The translations under genes and the position numbers were made by a program. 64,000 nt of DNA from Sycon ciliatum (taxonomy: Eukaryota > Porifera > Calcarea > Leucosolenida > Sycettidae): positions 74,508,396-74,572,395 of the forward strand of contig NC_088643.1 in NCBI RefSeq assembly GCF_964019385.1, given 5' to 3'. Every line of letters begins with the position of its first letter. Position 1 is the stretch's first letter. The notes below the pieces were generated by a model. It was not told the DNA's origin. It made no database searches and saw only the letters and a list, made by a program, of their open reading frames with translations. Of this stretch, positions 43,801 through 54,700 are shown one piece after another.

Positions 43801-45244
43801 CTACTCTTGGTAGTATCTACCTTGCCTGTTTTTACTCCTTTGGAGCATTTTTAGATCTCGCCGACCCAATGTGTGCATCGATGTGAGACTAAACACATAA
43901 GGCCAGTTTAGGTGGCGCTTGGGGTGAGATCGAACCTGTTTTGTTCCCATCGGTACAGCTTACCGCATGGCTGACAGGATATGGTAGTTGGAAGTGGGAA
44001 ATGAGGGTGTGTCTTAGCCAAGGTGTCCAGTTAGGGAAGTTCTACGCCACGGCTTCTAAAGTGCAATGCTCATGTGTCCTGTCCGACTATCCGTTTTAAT
44101 ATTACTATCCTGAGGCTTCTTTCATTTGACATACCTGTGTTTGTCTCCTTGTTGGTGCGTTGTCGCTTGTGTTCACAGGATTGGCACAAGCTCTGCTTCA
44201 AGTGTGCTGACTGCAAGAAATCTCTGGAGCCTGGAAACTTTGGTGATAATGAAGGAGAGATCTACTGTAGAGGTACGTTATTCCTTTCATGAATTATTAC
44301 CGTAAATACTAGTATAAGTAGAAACTGTTGGTTGGTTCAGGTGGCGCTTCAGTACATCAAAGTCTTGAGCTGAATTACAACTACTGCAGACATGGTTAGC
44401 ATTTCACCGTCTACGCTAAATCCAACAGTACTCGTACCCAGCACACACGTCGGGTTGGTATCATTTTCACGTTAGCAGGTTCTTGTTAGCGGGAGAACTA
44501 AACGGTAAGATTCCACCTAGGGTGATGTTGCAAGCCAATCATTGTGTCAGAAACGGAAATGCTAATCATGACTTGTACATAGACAAAATAATGCTACATG
44601 CCGACTGTCGAAATTATGGTGAACAGTAAAGTGCTAACCCTCTCTAGTAGTAAGTGTTGGCCCTCGGTGGGAACTAGAATGGCTTCACTGTTCAGGCTAG
44701 CTTTCCCCACATACTGATGGAGACGGCAGACCCGCTCTCCTGGCACTGTGATACAGGAGTCCACAGCGTGCGCCTCACCATGGCCACTCTACGTCATACC
44801 CAGTGCAACATGAGAAAAAGCGCACCATTGCTCAACTGACTGCAAAGCTGTCAGCTCCCTTTCAGGGGACGCATTTATCTTCTGGCTCAAAAAAAGTATT
44901 AAGTGTAGCGCTGATGGCTGGGAACTTGAGGGTGTTGTCGTACGAACGTGTGATGTGTGTGACATATGCCACGAGGTTGTAAGTCATGATTGCTCAACCA
45001 CAGAACCAAAGAACATACTTCAAGTAGTAGGGAGTCCAGCTTCTGACATGCTGGTAGCTCAGTATATAGAGTCGGACTCAGGGCATGACAGTACATGTGG
45101 CGCTGGTGCTGGCTGTAATAGGACCTCGTGTTTATTGTATTGTGTCTGTTGGTTCTCTTGTGCCCATCTTCAGGTTGCTACGGCCGCAAGTTTGGCCCGA
45201 AGGGTGTTGGCTATGGAGTCGGTGCTGGTGTTCTCTCATCCTGA
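40857..45244 (+). CDS. CRP/MLP-type two-LIM protein (4 exons, complete)
   Basis: Exons: 40857-41181, 42367-42497, 44179-44272 and 45174-45244 (TGA). All are in phase and give 206 residues; CRPs are usually about 190-210. LIM1 (residues 9-60) has C9, C12, H30, C33, C36, C39, C57 and C60, the exact C-x2-C-x17-H-x2-C-x2-C-x2-C-x17-C-x2-C pattern. It is followed by the glycine-rich [15 protein letters not shown]2 has the same spacing ([20 protein letters not shown]) and ends [21 protein letters not shown]. Cysteine- and glycine-rich proteins bind alpha-actinin, zyxin and actin filaments and shuttle to the nucleus in muscle and contractile cells. An Ala/Ser/Pro-rich linker of about 55 residues separates the LIM domains. 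CSRP1/2/3 paralogue assignment is not possible. Intron 2 holds two tandem MITEs. Confidence 0.95.
41992..42120. mobile_element. Truncated MITE, relative of 34581-34921
   Basis: CAGTGCTATTCAATGAAATC at the left after TA, and a decayed 'gatcggatttcat' at the right without the final bases. It lies in intron 1 of the LIM gene. Confidence 0.6.
42519..42541. repeat. Poly-G run
   Basis: About 23 G in a row shortly downstream of the LIM exon 2 donor. Confidence 0.95.
43192..43460. mobile_element. CAAGAGT-family MITE, copy 5
   Basis: 269 bp with ends CAAGAGTACATGAAACCCGG and an inverted GGGTTTCGTGTACTCTTG. Perfect 7-bp TSD CTAGTAG at 43185-43191 and 43461-43467. Intron 2 of the LIM gene. Confidence 0.85.
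43471..43809. mobile_element. CAAGAGT-family MITE, copy 6
   Basis: 339 bp with left end CAAGAGTGGGTAACTCCATG and a right end closing TTATCTACTCTTG. Flanks are GTAGTAC (43464-43470) and GTAGTAT (43810-43816), 6 of 7. Its left flank overlaps the right TSD of copy 5, so the two are immediate neighbours. Confidence 0.78.
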
Positions 45245-46013
45245 ATGCTCGTTGTCTTTGGTTGTGTTGACGGCGCAATCAGTTTTATTTTTTAAATCCG
45301 TAGATAACGTCACAGAATATGATTATCCTCAGTAGACCTATCATAGTAAATGACTCACTATCACGCCAGCATATTTTAAGTGCAGACTTTTGTATGCCTT
45401 CTAGTCCGCCCTGCTTCATGTCCTGTTTTATCTGTATCTCTGGAACAGAACAATGGCACGCCGTTTAGCTGTGTATGCCAATATGAAAATCTGAACTTGC
45501 CAGCGTACGTGCATCAAATAATGTGATTGTGGTTGTGTGAGCGTGTGCACATGTCTGTTTTCACTGGTACGAAGGAACCGTGAGGATGTACTGCTGAGTT
45601 CGGGGCTAGTTGGGATTTTGTGAGATGGTAATGCGATCTGCTGTGTTCTATGAGTGTCAGGTGGTGACAAGTTCCATTGCACACAACGGTAGACTAGATG
45701 ATACGGTCGACTCACAAAAAGTCACATCTGTGATGTGGTGACCTTCTACCACTGGCAACCTCACAGTCACCGTTCACCCTATTTTGACTATAATCATACC
45801 GAGTTGCCGGTATTTGACAATTCCCTGCTAGATACACAAATCCAGTCCCCATTCATTTTGCGAGCACCTTCGAACCTTGACTGATGAGTACGAGTACTGT
45901 ATACTGTAGTTTACGGTATGTGAACATGGTGTTTTTGTGGTGTCTGTGCGTCCCAAGATGGACTGCATTTAGGTTCACTTATATTTATAAGCCCATGCGC
46001 TTAGGGGCCGTCC

Positions 46014-46263
46014 GGGGTTACCAATAGTTTTCGCGAAACGAAAAGCTTTAGTATTTTTCAGCACCCACCCACCCACCTACCTTTTCTGCAGGTAAAACGA
46101 ACTCCAATAAAATATTGATGTCAATTTTCGACACCCAGAAGTAACTGGGTATTCTCCATCTGCATTCAATAATTATTTTCAAAACGAAACTCCTTCAAAC
46201 CCACCCACCCCCAAACGAAAACTTTTCGTTTTGAAAATACTATTGGTAACCTTGGACGGCCCC
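46014..46263. mobile_element. PIF/Harbinger-type MITE (GGGGCCGTCC ends)
   Basis: 250 bp with inverted repeats GGGGCCGTCCGGGGTTACCA / TGGTAACCTTGGACGGCCCC and direct TTA at 46011-46013 and 46264-46266. Subterminal repeats read CACCCACC and CGAAACGAAAA. Confidence 0.82.
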
Positions 46264-46292
46264 TTATGCCCGCGTGGGGTCAAGAAAGCATA

Positions 46293-46386
46293 CAGTAGAG
46301 TCGCGCGCTGAAGAAGGTGAAGCCCAAGAACGTCCAGCCTGAAATAACCCCTTGGAAACAACGTTCTTGGGCGCGCGACTCTACTG
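46293..46386. mobile_element. 94-bp TA-target MITE (CAGTAGAGTCGCGCGC ends)
   Basis: A very short element with inverted repeats CAGTAGAGTCGCGCGC / GCGCGCGACTCTACTG flanked by TA, and an inner AAGAACGTCCAGCCTGAAAT. A 229-bp relative is at 53526-53754. Confidence 0.82.
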
Positions 46387-46502
46387 TACAATAGTACACC
46401 AAGTGCGTAAATTCTGCTAGTTCCACCAACTTCGGAATGAGCGGATTCTGAGGAGGAAATCTGTGTAATAGCATGCAGTCCCGAGGTGGCCAGCTGAATT
46501 TC

Positions 46503-46805
46503 CTGTCCCCGGGGAAAATTGCAATTCCGCGGCCGCGTTTTCCGCGATTTTCCCGCGTTTTTTGAACTTTTTTGTTGCACTACACGTACACACAGTGCAC
46601 TGTTCGGTCAGCAACGTCTCATCGTGGCGGCTTTTTACTCAAATATGACGAGTGCTTACACCAGAGACTTGTAACTGATTGATTTCACTACATACTCACT
46701 GAAAATTGCCGCACATCAATATTATTCACCGCATATTTACCGCAAATTATGCCATATTATGCCGCGTTTTTTGCGATTTTTTTCCGCAATTTTCCCCGGG
46801 GACAG
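46503..46805. mobile_element. CTGTCCCC-family MITE, copy 2 (reverse of copy 1)
   Basis: 303 bp with ends CTGTCCCCGGGGAAAATTGC and GCAATTTTCCCCGGGGACAG, and a perfect 6-bp flanking repeat AATTTC (46497-46502, 46806-46811). The interior is the reverse complement of 14580-14914 with small indels. Confidence 0.85.
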
Positions 46806-46993
46806 AATTTCATACGTATTTTATGAGCAGTAAACTGCTGTTCATTACGACGTAAGTAGCAGCATCAATTTACTTTGATTCAAAATAATAATTGCTTTTA
46901 CTGGGTGAGTGAATTGCTCGTACAGTGTACATGTATTATTATAAAATTAATAACTAGTCATTCTGTGAAAACTGTAGTTTTTCTGGCCCTCAC

Positions 46994-47072
46994 CTTTGCC
47001 TTTGGCGATAACTCCTAGCTTCCGCAGCTCTGCTTCGGGTTTTTTTTTGGCGTGACGCTTTTGAGTCTCCAT
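46994..47072 (-). CDS. Exon-like frame of unknown origin (Lys-rich)
   Basis: A minus-strand ATG at 47072 opens 26 codons (METQKRHAKKKPEAELRKLG...), ending at a good donor CAAAG|GTGAGG. I find no partner exon toward the LIM gene and no family match. It could be a first exon, a retroposed fragment or chance. Confidence 0.2.
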
Positions 47073-47700
47073 TTAGAGATATCTTACAGCATCGATACAA
47101 ATTCAGGAATGTCGTTCCACACAATCATAATATTTCCGGTGATATAGCAAAGAAAAGGACCTGAACTACAAGGAAGTTACATTATGATAGTGATGTCCAC
47201 TAACCATCTAACACCACGATGACATTGTACTACTTGACAATCAGCTCATTCGATAACATCACGACACTGACCGACGTATAAACTAATAATTATTACTAAA
47301 TTTGGCTCTTCATCTGATTTTATGGGGAAACGAACATTTATTTTTGTACCGCCATAATTATCAACAATAAGGCACAATTGTACAAGCAGTTCGGCGGAAC
47401 AAGATATCAAAAATTATTACTAACTACTACCCAGGACTGTTGTACTAGCACCTTGAGCCAGGATTTGGTAGGGATTAGTCTGTCTAGTACGTCTCGATAT
47501 CTTCCTAGACGTAGTCGGTGGCAAACCGTACCTGTACCAGGTGACTGTCATTTGTAGTCAATACAAAATAATTGTTTTAGTCTCTCAAAAGCAACAATTA
47601 CGAAACAGCCTTCAAGTTCTACGTTCCTCGCCACCATTACAAGGACTCGTTGACCAATCAACAAACATGCACACACAAAACAAACATATCTTTCTTTTGA
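47073..47700. other. Gene-free stretch 3' of H2A
   Basis: AT-rich sequence with no exon and no element whose ends I can define. Confidence 0.4.
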
Positions 47701-47711
47701 TTGAAAGTGGT

Positions 47712-47727
47712 GGCTTTTAAAAAAGCC
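47712..47727 (-). other. Histone 3' stem-loop of H2A
   Basis: On the minus strand GGCTTTTTTAAAAGCC forms a 6-bp stem with a TTTA loop, followed by ACCAC. About 10 nt further, a purine-rich TCAAAAGAAAGA fits a histone downstream element. It is about 40 nt after the H2A stop. Confidence 0.92.
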
Positions 47728-47765
47728 GGGTAGATTGGTTGAACAGGGAGGAAGGATGAACGAAT

Positions 47766-48146
47766 TTATGCCTTCTTGCTCTGGCCAGTCTTCTTCGGGA
47801 GAAGAACAGCCTGGATGTTGGGCAGGACACCACCCTGAGCGATGGTGACATGCGACAAGAGGCGGTTCAACTCTTCGTCGTTTCGGATGGCCAACTGCAA
47901 GTGACGAGGGTTGATTCTCGTCTTCTTGTTGTCGCGGGCAGCATTGCCAGCCAGTTCGAGGATCTCAGCGGCCAGGTATTCCATGACGGCAGCCAGGTAA
48001 ACTGGTGCGCCAGCTCCTACACGCTCAGAGTAGTTACCATTGCGGAGAAGACGGTGGACACGACCGACTGGGAACTGAAGTCCAGCACGGGATGAGCGGC
48101 TCTTCGCCTTTCCCTTAGCTTTTCCTCCCTTGCCACGGCCTGACAT
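47766..48146 (-). CDS. H2A: Histone H2A (canonical), complete
   Basis: An intronless frame of 126 residues, a typical H2A length. It opens [20 protein letters not shown] and continues with [20 protein letters not shown], the acidic-patch region [40 protein letters not shown] and a C-terminus ending KKTGQSKKA. There is no SQ[E/D] tail (H2A.X) and no H2A.Z-type sequence, so it is the replication-dependent form. It packages DNA in the nucleosome as a dimer with H2B. Transcribed away from H3 with a shared 392-bp intergenic promoter; a TATAAAAG at 48231-48224 (minus) serves this gene. Confidence 0.98.
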   Translation of the reverse strand: MSGRGKGGKAKGKAKSRSSRAGLQFPVGRVHRLLRNGNYSERVGAGAPVYLAAVMEYLAAEILELAGNAARDNKKTRINPRHLQLAIRNDEELNRLLSHVTIAQGGVLPNIQAVLLPKKTGQSKKA

Positions 48147-48949
<803 letters not shown>

Positions 48950-48985
48950 ATTTCGACACTCTGCAAACGAATCAACCAATCAACC

Positions 48986-49001
48986 GGCTTTTTTAAAAGC
49001 C
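48986..49001 (+). other. Histone 3' stem-loop of H3
   Basis: GGCTTTTTTAAAAGCC followed by ACCAC, identical to the H2A stem-loop. It fits the animal consensus GGYYYT-loop-ARRRCC. AATAAA at 49007-49012 and the purine-rich AATCAAAAGAGAA follow directly. Confidence 0.93.
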
Positions 49002-49334
49002 ACCACAATAAATCAAAAGAGAACTGTGTCTTGCACCTTTTACTGTATCGTGTGTTCTGTTCCCTTCACAGGTACGTCTAGCTCTTGCAAGGTCAGTGCA
49101 GCGTCGTTTTGTTTTGTACAGTACTAGGTAGTGCATGAAAATCACTTGTAACTGGAAGTTTAGTGTTAGGGGTTATGTATTCTTCGTGATGATAGCAGGA
49201 GCAGGTTTGGAGGTCTACTTATTATTGTAACGTAATTTCATTGGAAGGACATCAGTACAGGTGCAGATCCTCCTCGCGCAGTGCATGCAATCTCTTTATT
49301 GGTATATTTGCGTAAGCCCTGACAGAATTGTACT

Positions 49335-50081
49335 ACTGTATTCATCGAATATGGCTTAATTCGAACATACAGTTTTCCAGGACCGATTTCTATTAATAAG
49401 ATTCCCACATAAAAAATTCTGGCAATTCGAACCTCGAACTGGACATGTACAGATTCCACTAAATGTGTGGGATTTGTGCTGATAATTCGAAGTTAGCAAA
49501 GTGTAATTCGAAGTTCACTGTACATGTACTGGTCAGTCTATTGTCCGTAAAATCTGTGTCTAAGGTCCATAGCGCAACTCTGCGTGACCATGAGAGCATT
49601 TTGCTGTCCCCTTGGAAAAACGCGATTCCGCAGAAATTGTCATCATCCATATCCGCGGAAATCACGGAATCCACACTATTGCCCGCGGAATTTGAATTTT
49701 TTAGGATAAATTAGTAAAATTACTACTCAGAAAGCAGCAGAAAAACTACTTTGCGATCGGTTTGAGCACATTATGCTCTTGCGAGTGTAGGTGAGTGCAG
49801 AATCTCCAAGATTCTTCACTCTCGATCTCATTCAGTTTGTGACTGCAAACGATAGTGTGAAAGGTACTTGCAGAAAGTGCCGCAGATTTTTGATTTTACC
49901 ACAGAAAATGCCGCAGAAAACCCCCTTTTCCCCGCGGAATTTGCCGCAGAATATTGAATTATTGGCCGCGTTTTTCCAAAGGGACAGATTTTGACATACA
50001 TATTGAGTTGTCGGTTCATGTTTGGATAATTAGAAGTTTTTTCCTGGCATTTGGAGGTTCGAATTATCAGGATTTCACCTT
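49335..50081 (-). mobile_element. pogo-like MITE, copy C (reverse), interrupted
   Basis: The reverse complement of the 7669/56804 family. The end GGATTTCACCT at 50071-50080 and internal TTCGAATTATCAG blocks match, while the other terminus is decayed. A CTGTCCCC-family element (49604-49987) splits it. Confidence 0.7.
49604..49987. mobile_element. CTGTCCCC-family MITE, copy 3, nested
   Basis: 384 bp with ends CTGTCCCCTTGGAAAAACGC and GCGTTTTTCCAAAGGGACAG, and a perfect 6-bp flanking repeat ATTTTG (49598-49603, 49988-49993). The interior differs from copies 1 and 2 except for CCGCGGAA/GCCGCAGAA motifs. It is inserted inside the pogo-like copy C. Confidence 0.83.
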
Positions 50082-50161
50082 TAGTAGTATATGCACGTGC
50101 ACCTAGGGTAGAAACTGTACTCAATTTATTTGTGCATGTTGAGTTGAACTTTCTTCAACTA

Positions 50162-50596
50162 CTGTAAATAATATACAAATTTTCGGCAGCTATATAATTT
50201 CGGCTATATTCGGCACCGACCCAAAACGCCGATGAAATTTTTCACAGCATCTGTCGCACTATACTCGTACCATGCCGAAAATAAATCGCCGCCGAAATGT
50301 CAAAAATCGTGAAGTGCCGAAATTTTGCTGCGCCAAAATGTTGTATATTGCCGTCGCAAAAGTTTTTTGTCGTCCCTGAAACGAACATTCATTTGGCCAA
50401 TTGGGGGGAGGGGGTGCGAGCCAAATCGCAAGTCGACCGACACTGTACATTTGACATGTACATGCTTGCGATTTTCGTCGTCCAGCTTAGCAAGCTGTGT
50501 TCGTTTCAGAGGGAGGGGAGGGAGTCCAAGTACGAAATGAACGATGTTCGTTTCAGGGACGACAGAAAACTTTTGCGACGACCCCTTTAATTACAG
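50162..50596. mobile_element. TA-target MITE interrupted by a foldback
   Basis: The left part (CTGTAAATAATATACAAATT, TTTTCGGCAGC, CGGCACCGACCCAAAA) matches the intact element at 57099-57300, and the right terminus TTACAG with TA follows the insertion. A separate inverted-repeat unit occupies about 50352-50580. Confidence 0.72.
50352..50580. mobile_element. Nested foldback element
   Basis: Arms of about 40 bp beginning CGTCGCAAAAGTTTTTTGTC and their near-perfect inverse ending AAAACTTTTGCGACG, around about 150 bp. It sits in the tail of the MITE at 50162-50596. No clear target duplication. Confidence 0.7.
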
Positions 50597-51111
50597 TATT
50601 TACTTCTGCGACAGGCAGTTTCTTGTCGCAGGAAGTTGATTGTGAATTGGCTTTTATGGACGGGCTCCTTTTATAATACTTGCCTTGGTTCAATATAAAG
50701 TGCTGGGACGTGACGATTGTTGACATGCCGTCCAACTTTTTATAAAGCAAACTAATTTTCACTCCAGGACAAACTTGCATTCAATACTGACTGACCATAG
50801 TGAACAACAAACAGGATAAAAGACAGGATAAAATCAATACTAGTACTGTAGTGGAGCTACCCGGACTAAAAAAGGATGATAACATTTGGATTAGAAACAA
50901 ACACGTTATAGAAGATAGGAGACGGACGAAAATATTTTCAAAAAGTCCTATTTCGAAACGCACTGCAATGCGTACAATGTACTACATACAGTGCAGCATA
51001 CCGTGTTGAACACACAGGGAAAACTACTCGCGAACGACACAAATGCAACAGCAACAAGACTCCACACCAACGGGCAGGGTACCGTTCGGGAAGAACAATA
51101 GTTACAACACG

Positions 51112-51365
51112 CTGTCCCCACAGAATAATGCGGCAAATCTTCGGGATTATGCGGTATATAATGTGGCCATTATGCACGAGTTGTCTGTCATTGGTACAAG
51201 TACAGTTTCACGCAAGTGTACGGCTTTGTAGTACACTTTCAACATCGTGTTCTATTTCTTGTACATTTTCATGGATAAGGCGGGTTTTATGCAAAATCTC
51301 TCGAAAATGCGGATGAAAGCCAATAATGCGGAAAATTGCTCGCCCGCGGTATCCTGTGGGGGCAG
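51112..51365. mobile_element. CTGTCCCC-family MITE, copy 4 (diverged)
   Basis: 254 bp with ends CTGTCCCCACAG and CTGTGGGGGCAG. The flanking hexamers AACACG and AATACA share 4 of 6. Internal 'atgcggcaa/aatgcgg' repeats resemble copies 1 and 2. Confidence 0.55.
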
Positions 51366-51731
51366 AATACAGAAGAGAGCACTCAAACTGCAGAAGATGA
51401 GTATTTGTTGGGATAGGCAGCACACAAACAGTGTAGACGAGGAGTAAGATGGGAAATGAGAACGAGACAAAGACCTCACTGGCAATCGGCAGAGTGAGGG
51501 GAGCGAAAACCTTCCAGACTATAGCAGCATTGTCTGGAAAAATGAAAATGAAATAAGCCAGCACTTGCAGGTAGCACTGTACTGCATCGTGCTAAAAACA
51601 ACATCAACTTATGTACATGATTATGTTCACTACATACCAGTATGTACAGAACACGTCCTGTTCGCTGCAGCGGCACTGCACAGCAGCGGCATCAATCCCT
51701 ACGCATCGGGCACGTCACCACTAAAAGCCAC

Positions 51732-54700
51732 CTGGAAGCTGATGAAAAGCGGAAAGACGGCGTTCTCCGGAACGTCCAGTACAGTGCATTCCTACAGGGA
51801 GATGGTGCGGCAAAGAAGACAACAAAACGGAGGCACAGACCACCGGTGTTGAACACAAACTGCATGCAACCGACTGGGGAATCTCAGGCTTTCAAAGTCA
51901 TCGCAAACACTTGAACAGAAAGTAAAGTCACATAGGCGTTCCATGCACAGGCACACTTGTACACACTCCTACGAGGACACTCATCACGCACAGACCAACA
52001 CATATCAACACATACCAACACATATCAACACATATCAACACATATCAACACATATGCATGGTTATACATGTACTTGATCTGCCGACAGAACCCTTTCGTT
52101 CGTTTTGTAATTGTGGGCTCATTAGCGCAGCACAGAGAAAATGAGACCGAACCTGATAGCAATGAAACTTCTTTTTTTCTTTTTACCGTATGTCCGCACC
52201 TTTAAAGCCATGGTGGTATATTCGATTATAAAGCCAGTCTCAGTTATAAAGCCATGGGCTTCATAAATGAAATGACATTTGAAGTATATTTTGTGCAAAA
52301 ATGAAGGAATAAGTAGTATGCTAACCAACTTACAGCCCAGCAGGAAGGGTGAATACGTAGATTTAGATTGAAATTTCTGTGTGGACGTTGACTTTTATGG
52401 CATGGCGTAGTGGGTGAGTCATTTTGCATCTAAAATAGCTAGGAAAGCAGCGGTGTTTCGATTATAAGGCCATGGCTTTAAAGGCGCTGACATACGGTAT
52501 ATAAAATACGAAAATTAGGGGTGAAAGTTGGCACTGATATCCCGGGTTCGACTACTCTGATTTTCTCCGATCAAATATTCGAGTATTCTTCATCTCCTGA
52601 AAATTGCACACCAAGGGCCTTAAAATCACATGATGAAACCCGGATTGAACCAAGTGGCAGTCATTTTTCTCGGGTATATTGGTTGGTGGATCATTTGGGC
52701 TCTCTCTACTCGTGAACAAACGTTCACCGCACAGTCTGCACATCAATATCTGCCGACTGCTGCTCTAAAACTGCAGATTTCTGTTGAAATGCATGTGCCA
52801 TGTATGAACGAGTACGATTAATTTTGAAAAAAAACAGAGCGAGTACTCGAGTATTCAGTATACATGTAATTGTTTCACCCCTAACAAAAATTCACGCAAA
52901 AGCCCTGATATAATGTGGCACTTCTTTCAGACAGGCGGTAATAAACGACCGGCCCCAACTCCAGAAAATATGGTACATGCGCATGCACACACACACACCA
53001 CCACCACCACCACACACACGGAGCAAGGAGCCCACACTTGTATGCACGAGCATGCAGGCGAACACCCTCACCTCATCGTTGCTAAGTTGGAAACCGAGGC
53101 GTCCGCTTTCCTCGTCGTAGACGCGGACATGGTCATTTTCATCTTCCTGTTGCCAAATCGCTCGCACCCTGAGCAACACACAACACGAGAGGAAGTGTTT
53201 GAAAATGACAGAAAAATGCTAGTGGGTAAGCATAACAAATACACCTGCATCTTGCCACAGTGGCCACTCGGATCTCCTTCTGTTTCTGCCTCTGTCCTCT
53301 TGTCTCACCGTATCTCTGTCTACCCCCTTCTTCCTATCCCTTTGTTTCTTGAGGTGGTGGTAGGTGAGAGCAAACTGTCCGTGCACAACATCAGCCTCGG
53401 GTGGTCGAGCCAGGAGCCTTATCTATGCAACAGAGATGTGCATGATGTCAGGGAAGAATATTTGCTACAGGAAATCAACAGAGGCTCACACAGTAAAAAG
53501 AGCACACCAATGACACCATGACATACAGTAGTCGCGCACTGAAGAACGTGGAGATCAAGAATGTCCAGCCTGAAATTCTAAGAACGCCACAGCCTAAAGC
53601 TAAGAACGGCGGTGTTGGCTTTCTGGCAGCCTGTGGGATTCGGTACGGATTGTTCCTAAGAACGTGCTATAAGAACGCAGCCAGATTGCAGAAAAATAAG
53701 AACGTCCCAGGTTAACCCCTAGGAAACAACGTTCTTGGGCGCGCGGCTCTACTGTATACAGTACCAGAACAGTCAACTTTGTGAGTAACGACATCTGGCT
53801 GCCGTGGCCGGGCACCAGAATAATGTCCTTACTCGTGAAGTGTCCTTACTCCCGAAGTCACATTTCTCGTATACAACCCATACATTGTATATTATGCTGA
53901 CCTTTCATATAAACTTCCAGTCAACTTGCCCATCATGCTGGCGGCTTATACTGGGCATATAAACCTCATACAAACCCCATACAAACCCCATACAAACCCC
54001 ATATAGACCGCCACCATAGAAACAGGAAGAAGTTGACTGTCAGTTTGTATGAAGGTCAGCATAAGTATAATACATCCCACTAGTACGCTTGTACGTGAAA
54101 TATAAACCATCATACAAACCTCGGCTTCGCCTCGGTTTGTATGTCGGTTTATATTTCACGTACAAGCGTACTGTTGGGTTGTATTATATACGTATGACAT
54201 GTATATCAAAATGAAGCTTTGTTCGTGCTTTATGTCAACGTGTACTCTATTTTCATATTGCAATGAAATGAAAAATAAAGTCAATATCTACAGAAGTCAA
54301 TATCCAAGAGAACTAAATTGAGAAATACTAGTAAGCCCTTTGGAGCCATCTACAGATACATGTGCAGTGTGCATGTACACGTATGATGATTACTGTACCA
54401 GGGTTCTAGCCAGGTCAAAAATAGTAGGGGGGGGGGGGGGGGCATTATACTCAGGTGCGTGTTATACCGTGTTATACCCCGGTAAATATGGTACACGAAA
54501 TACACAAACATGTAGCTGCCAAGAGCCAAGAAAGTCGTTTCTCAAAAGCAGTGGATTTGACATCGGGGCACAAAAATCATGTCGTTACTCGCGAATTGCC
54601 GTTACTCAGACGGCCGTCATATCCAAAGTTAAATGTATACAGTTAGATGTAGATGGGACTTTGCTCCGGGCATGACAATCCTGCCGTTACTCGCGAATTG

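Noticed and set aside
51476-51538. Minus-strand exon NAAIVWKVFAPLTLPIASE
   Set aside because: Attractive peptide, but its phase does not fit the preceding exon at 51732-51791 (phase 0 gives an early stop), and the donor GTCTTT is weak.
52913-53521. 202-residue plus-strand frame
   Set aside because: Runs through a CA/CCA repeat and is antisense to the better-supported minus exon at 53072-53168.
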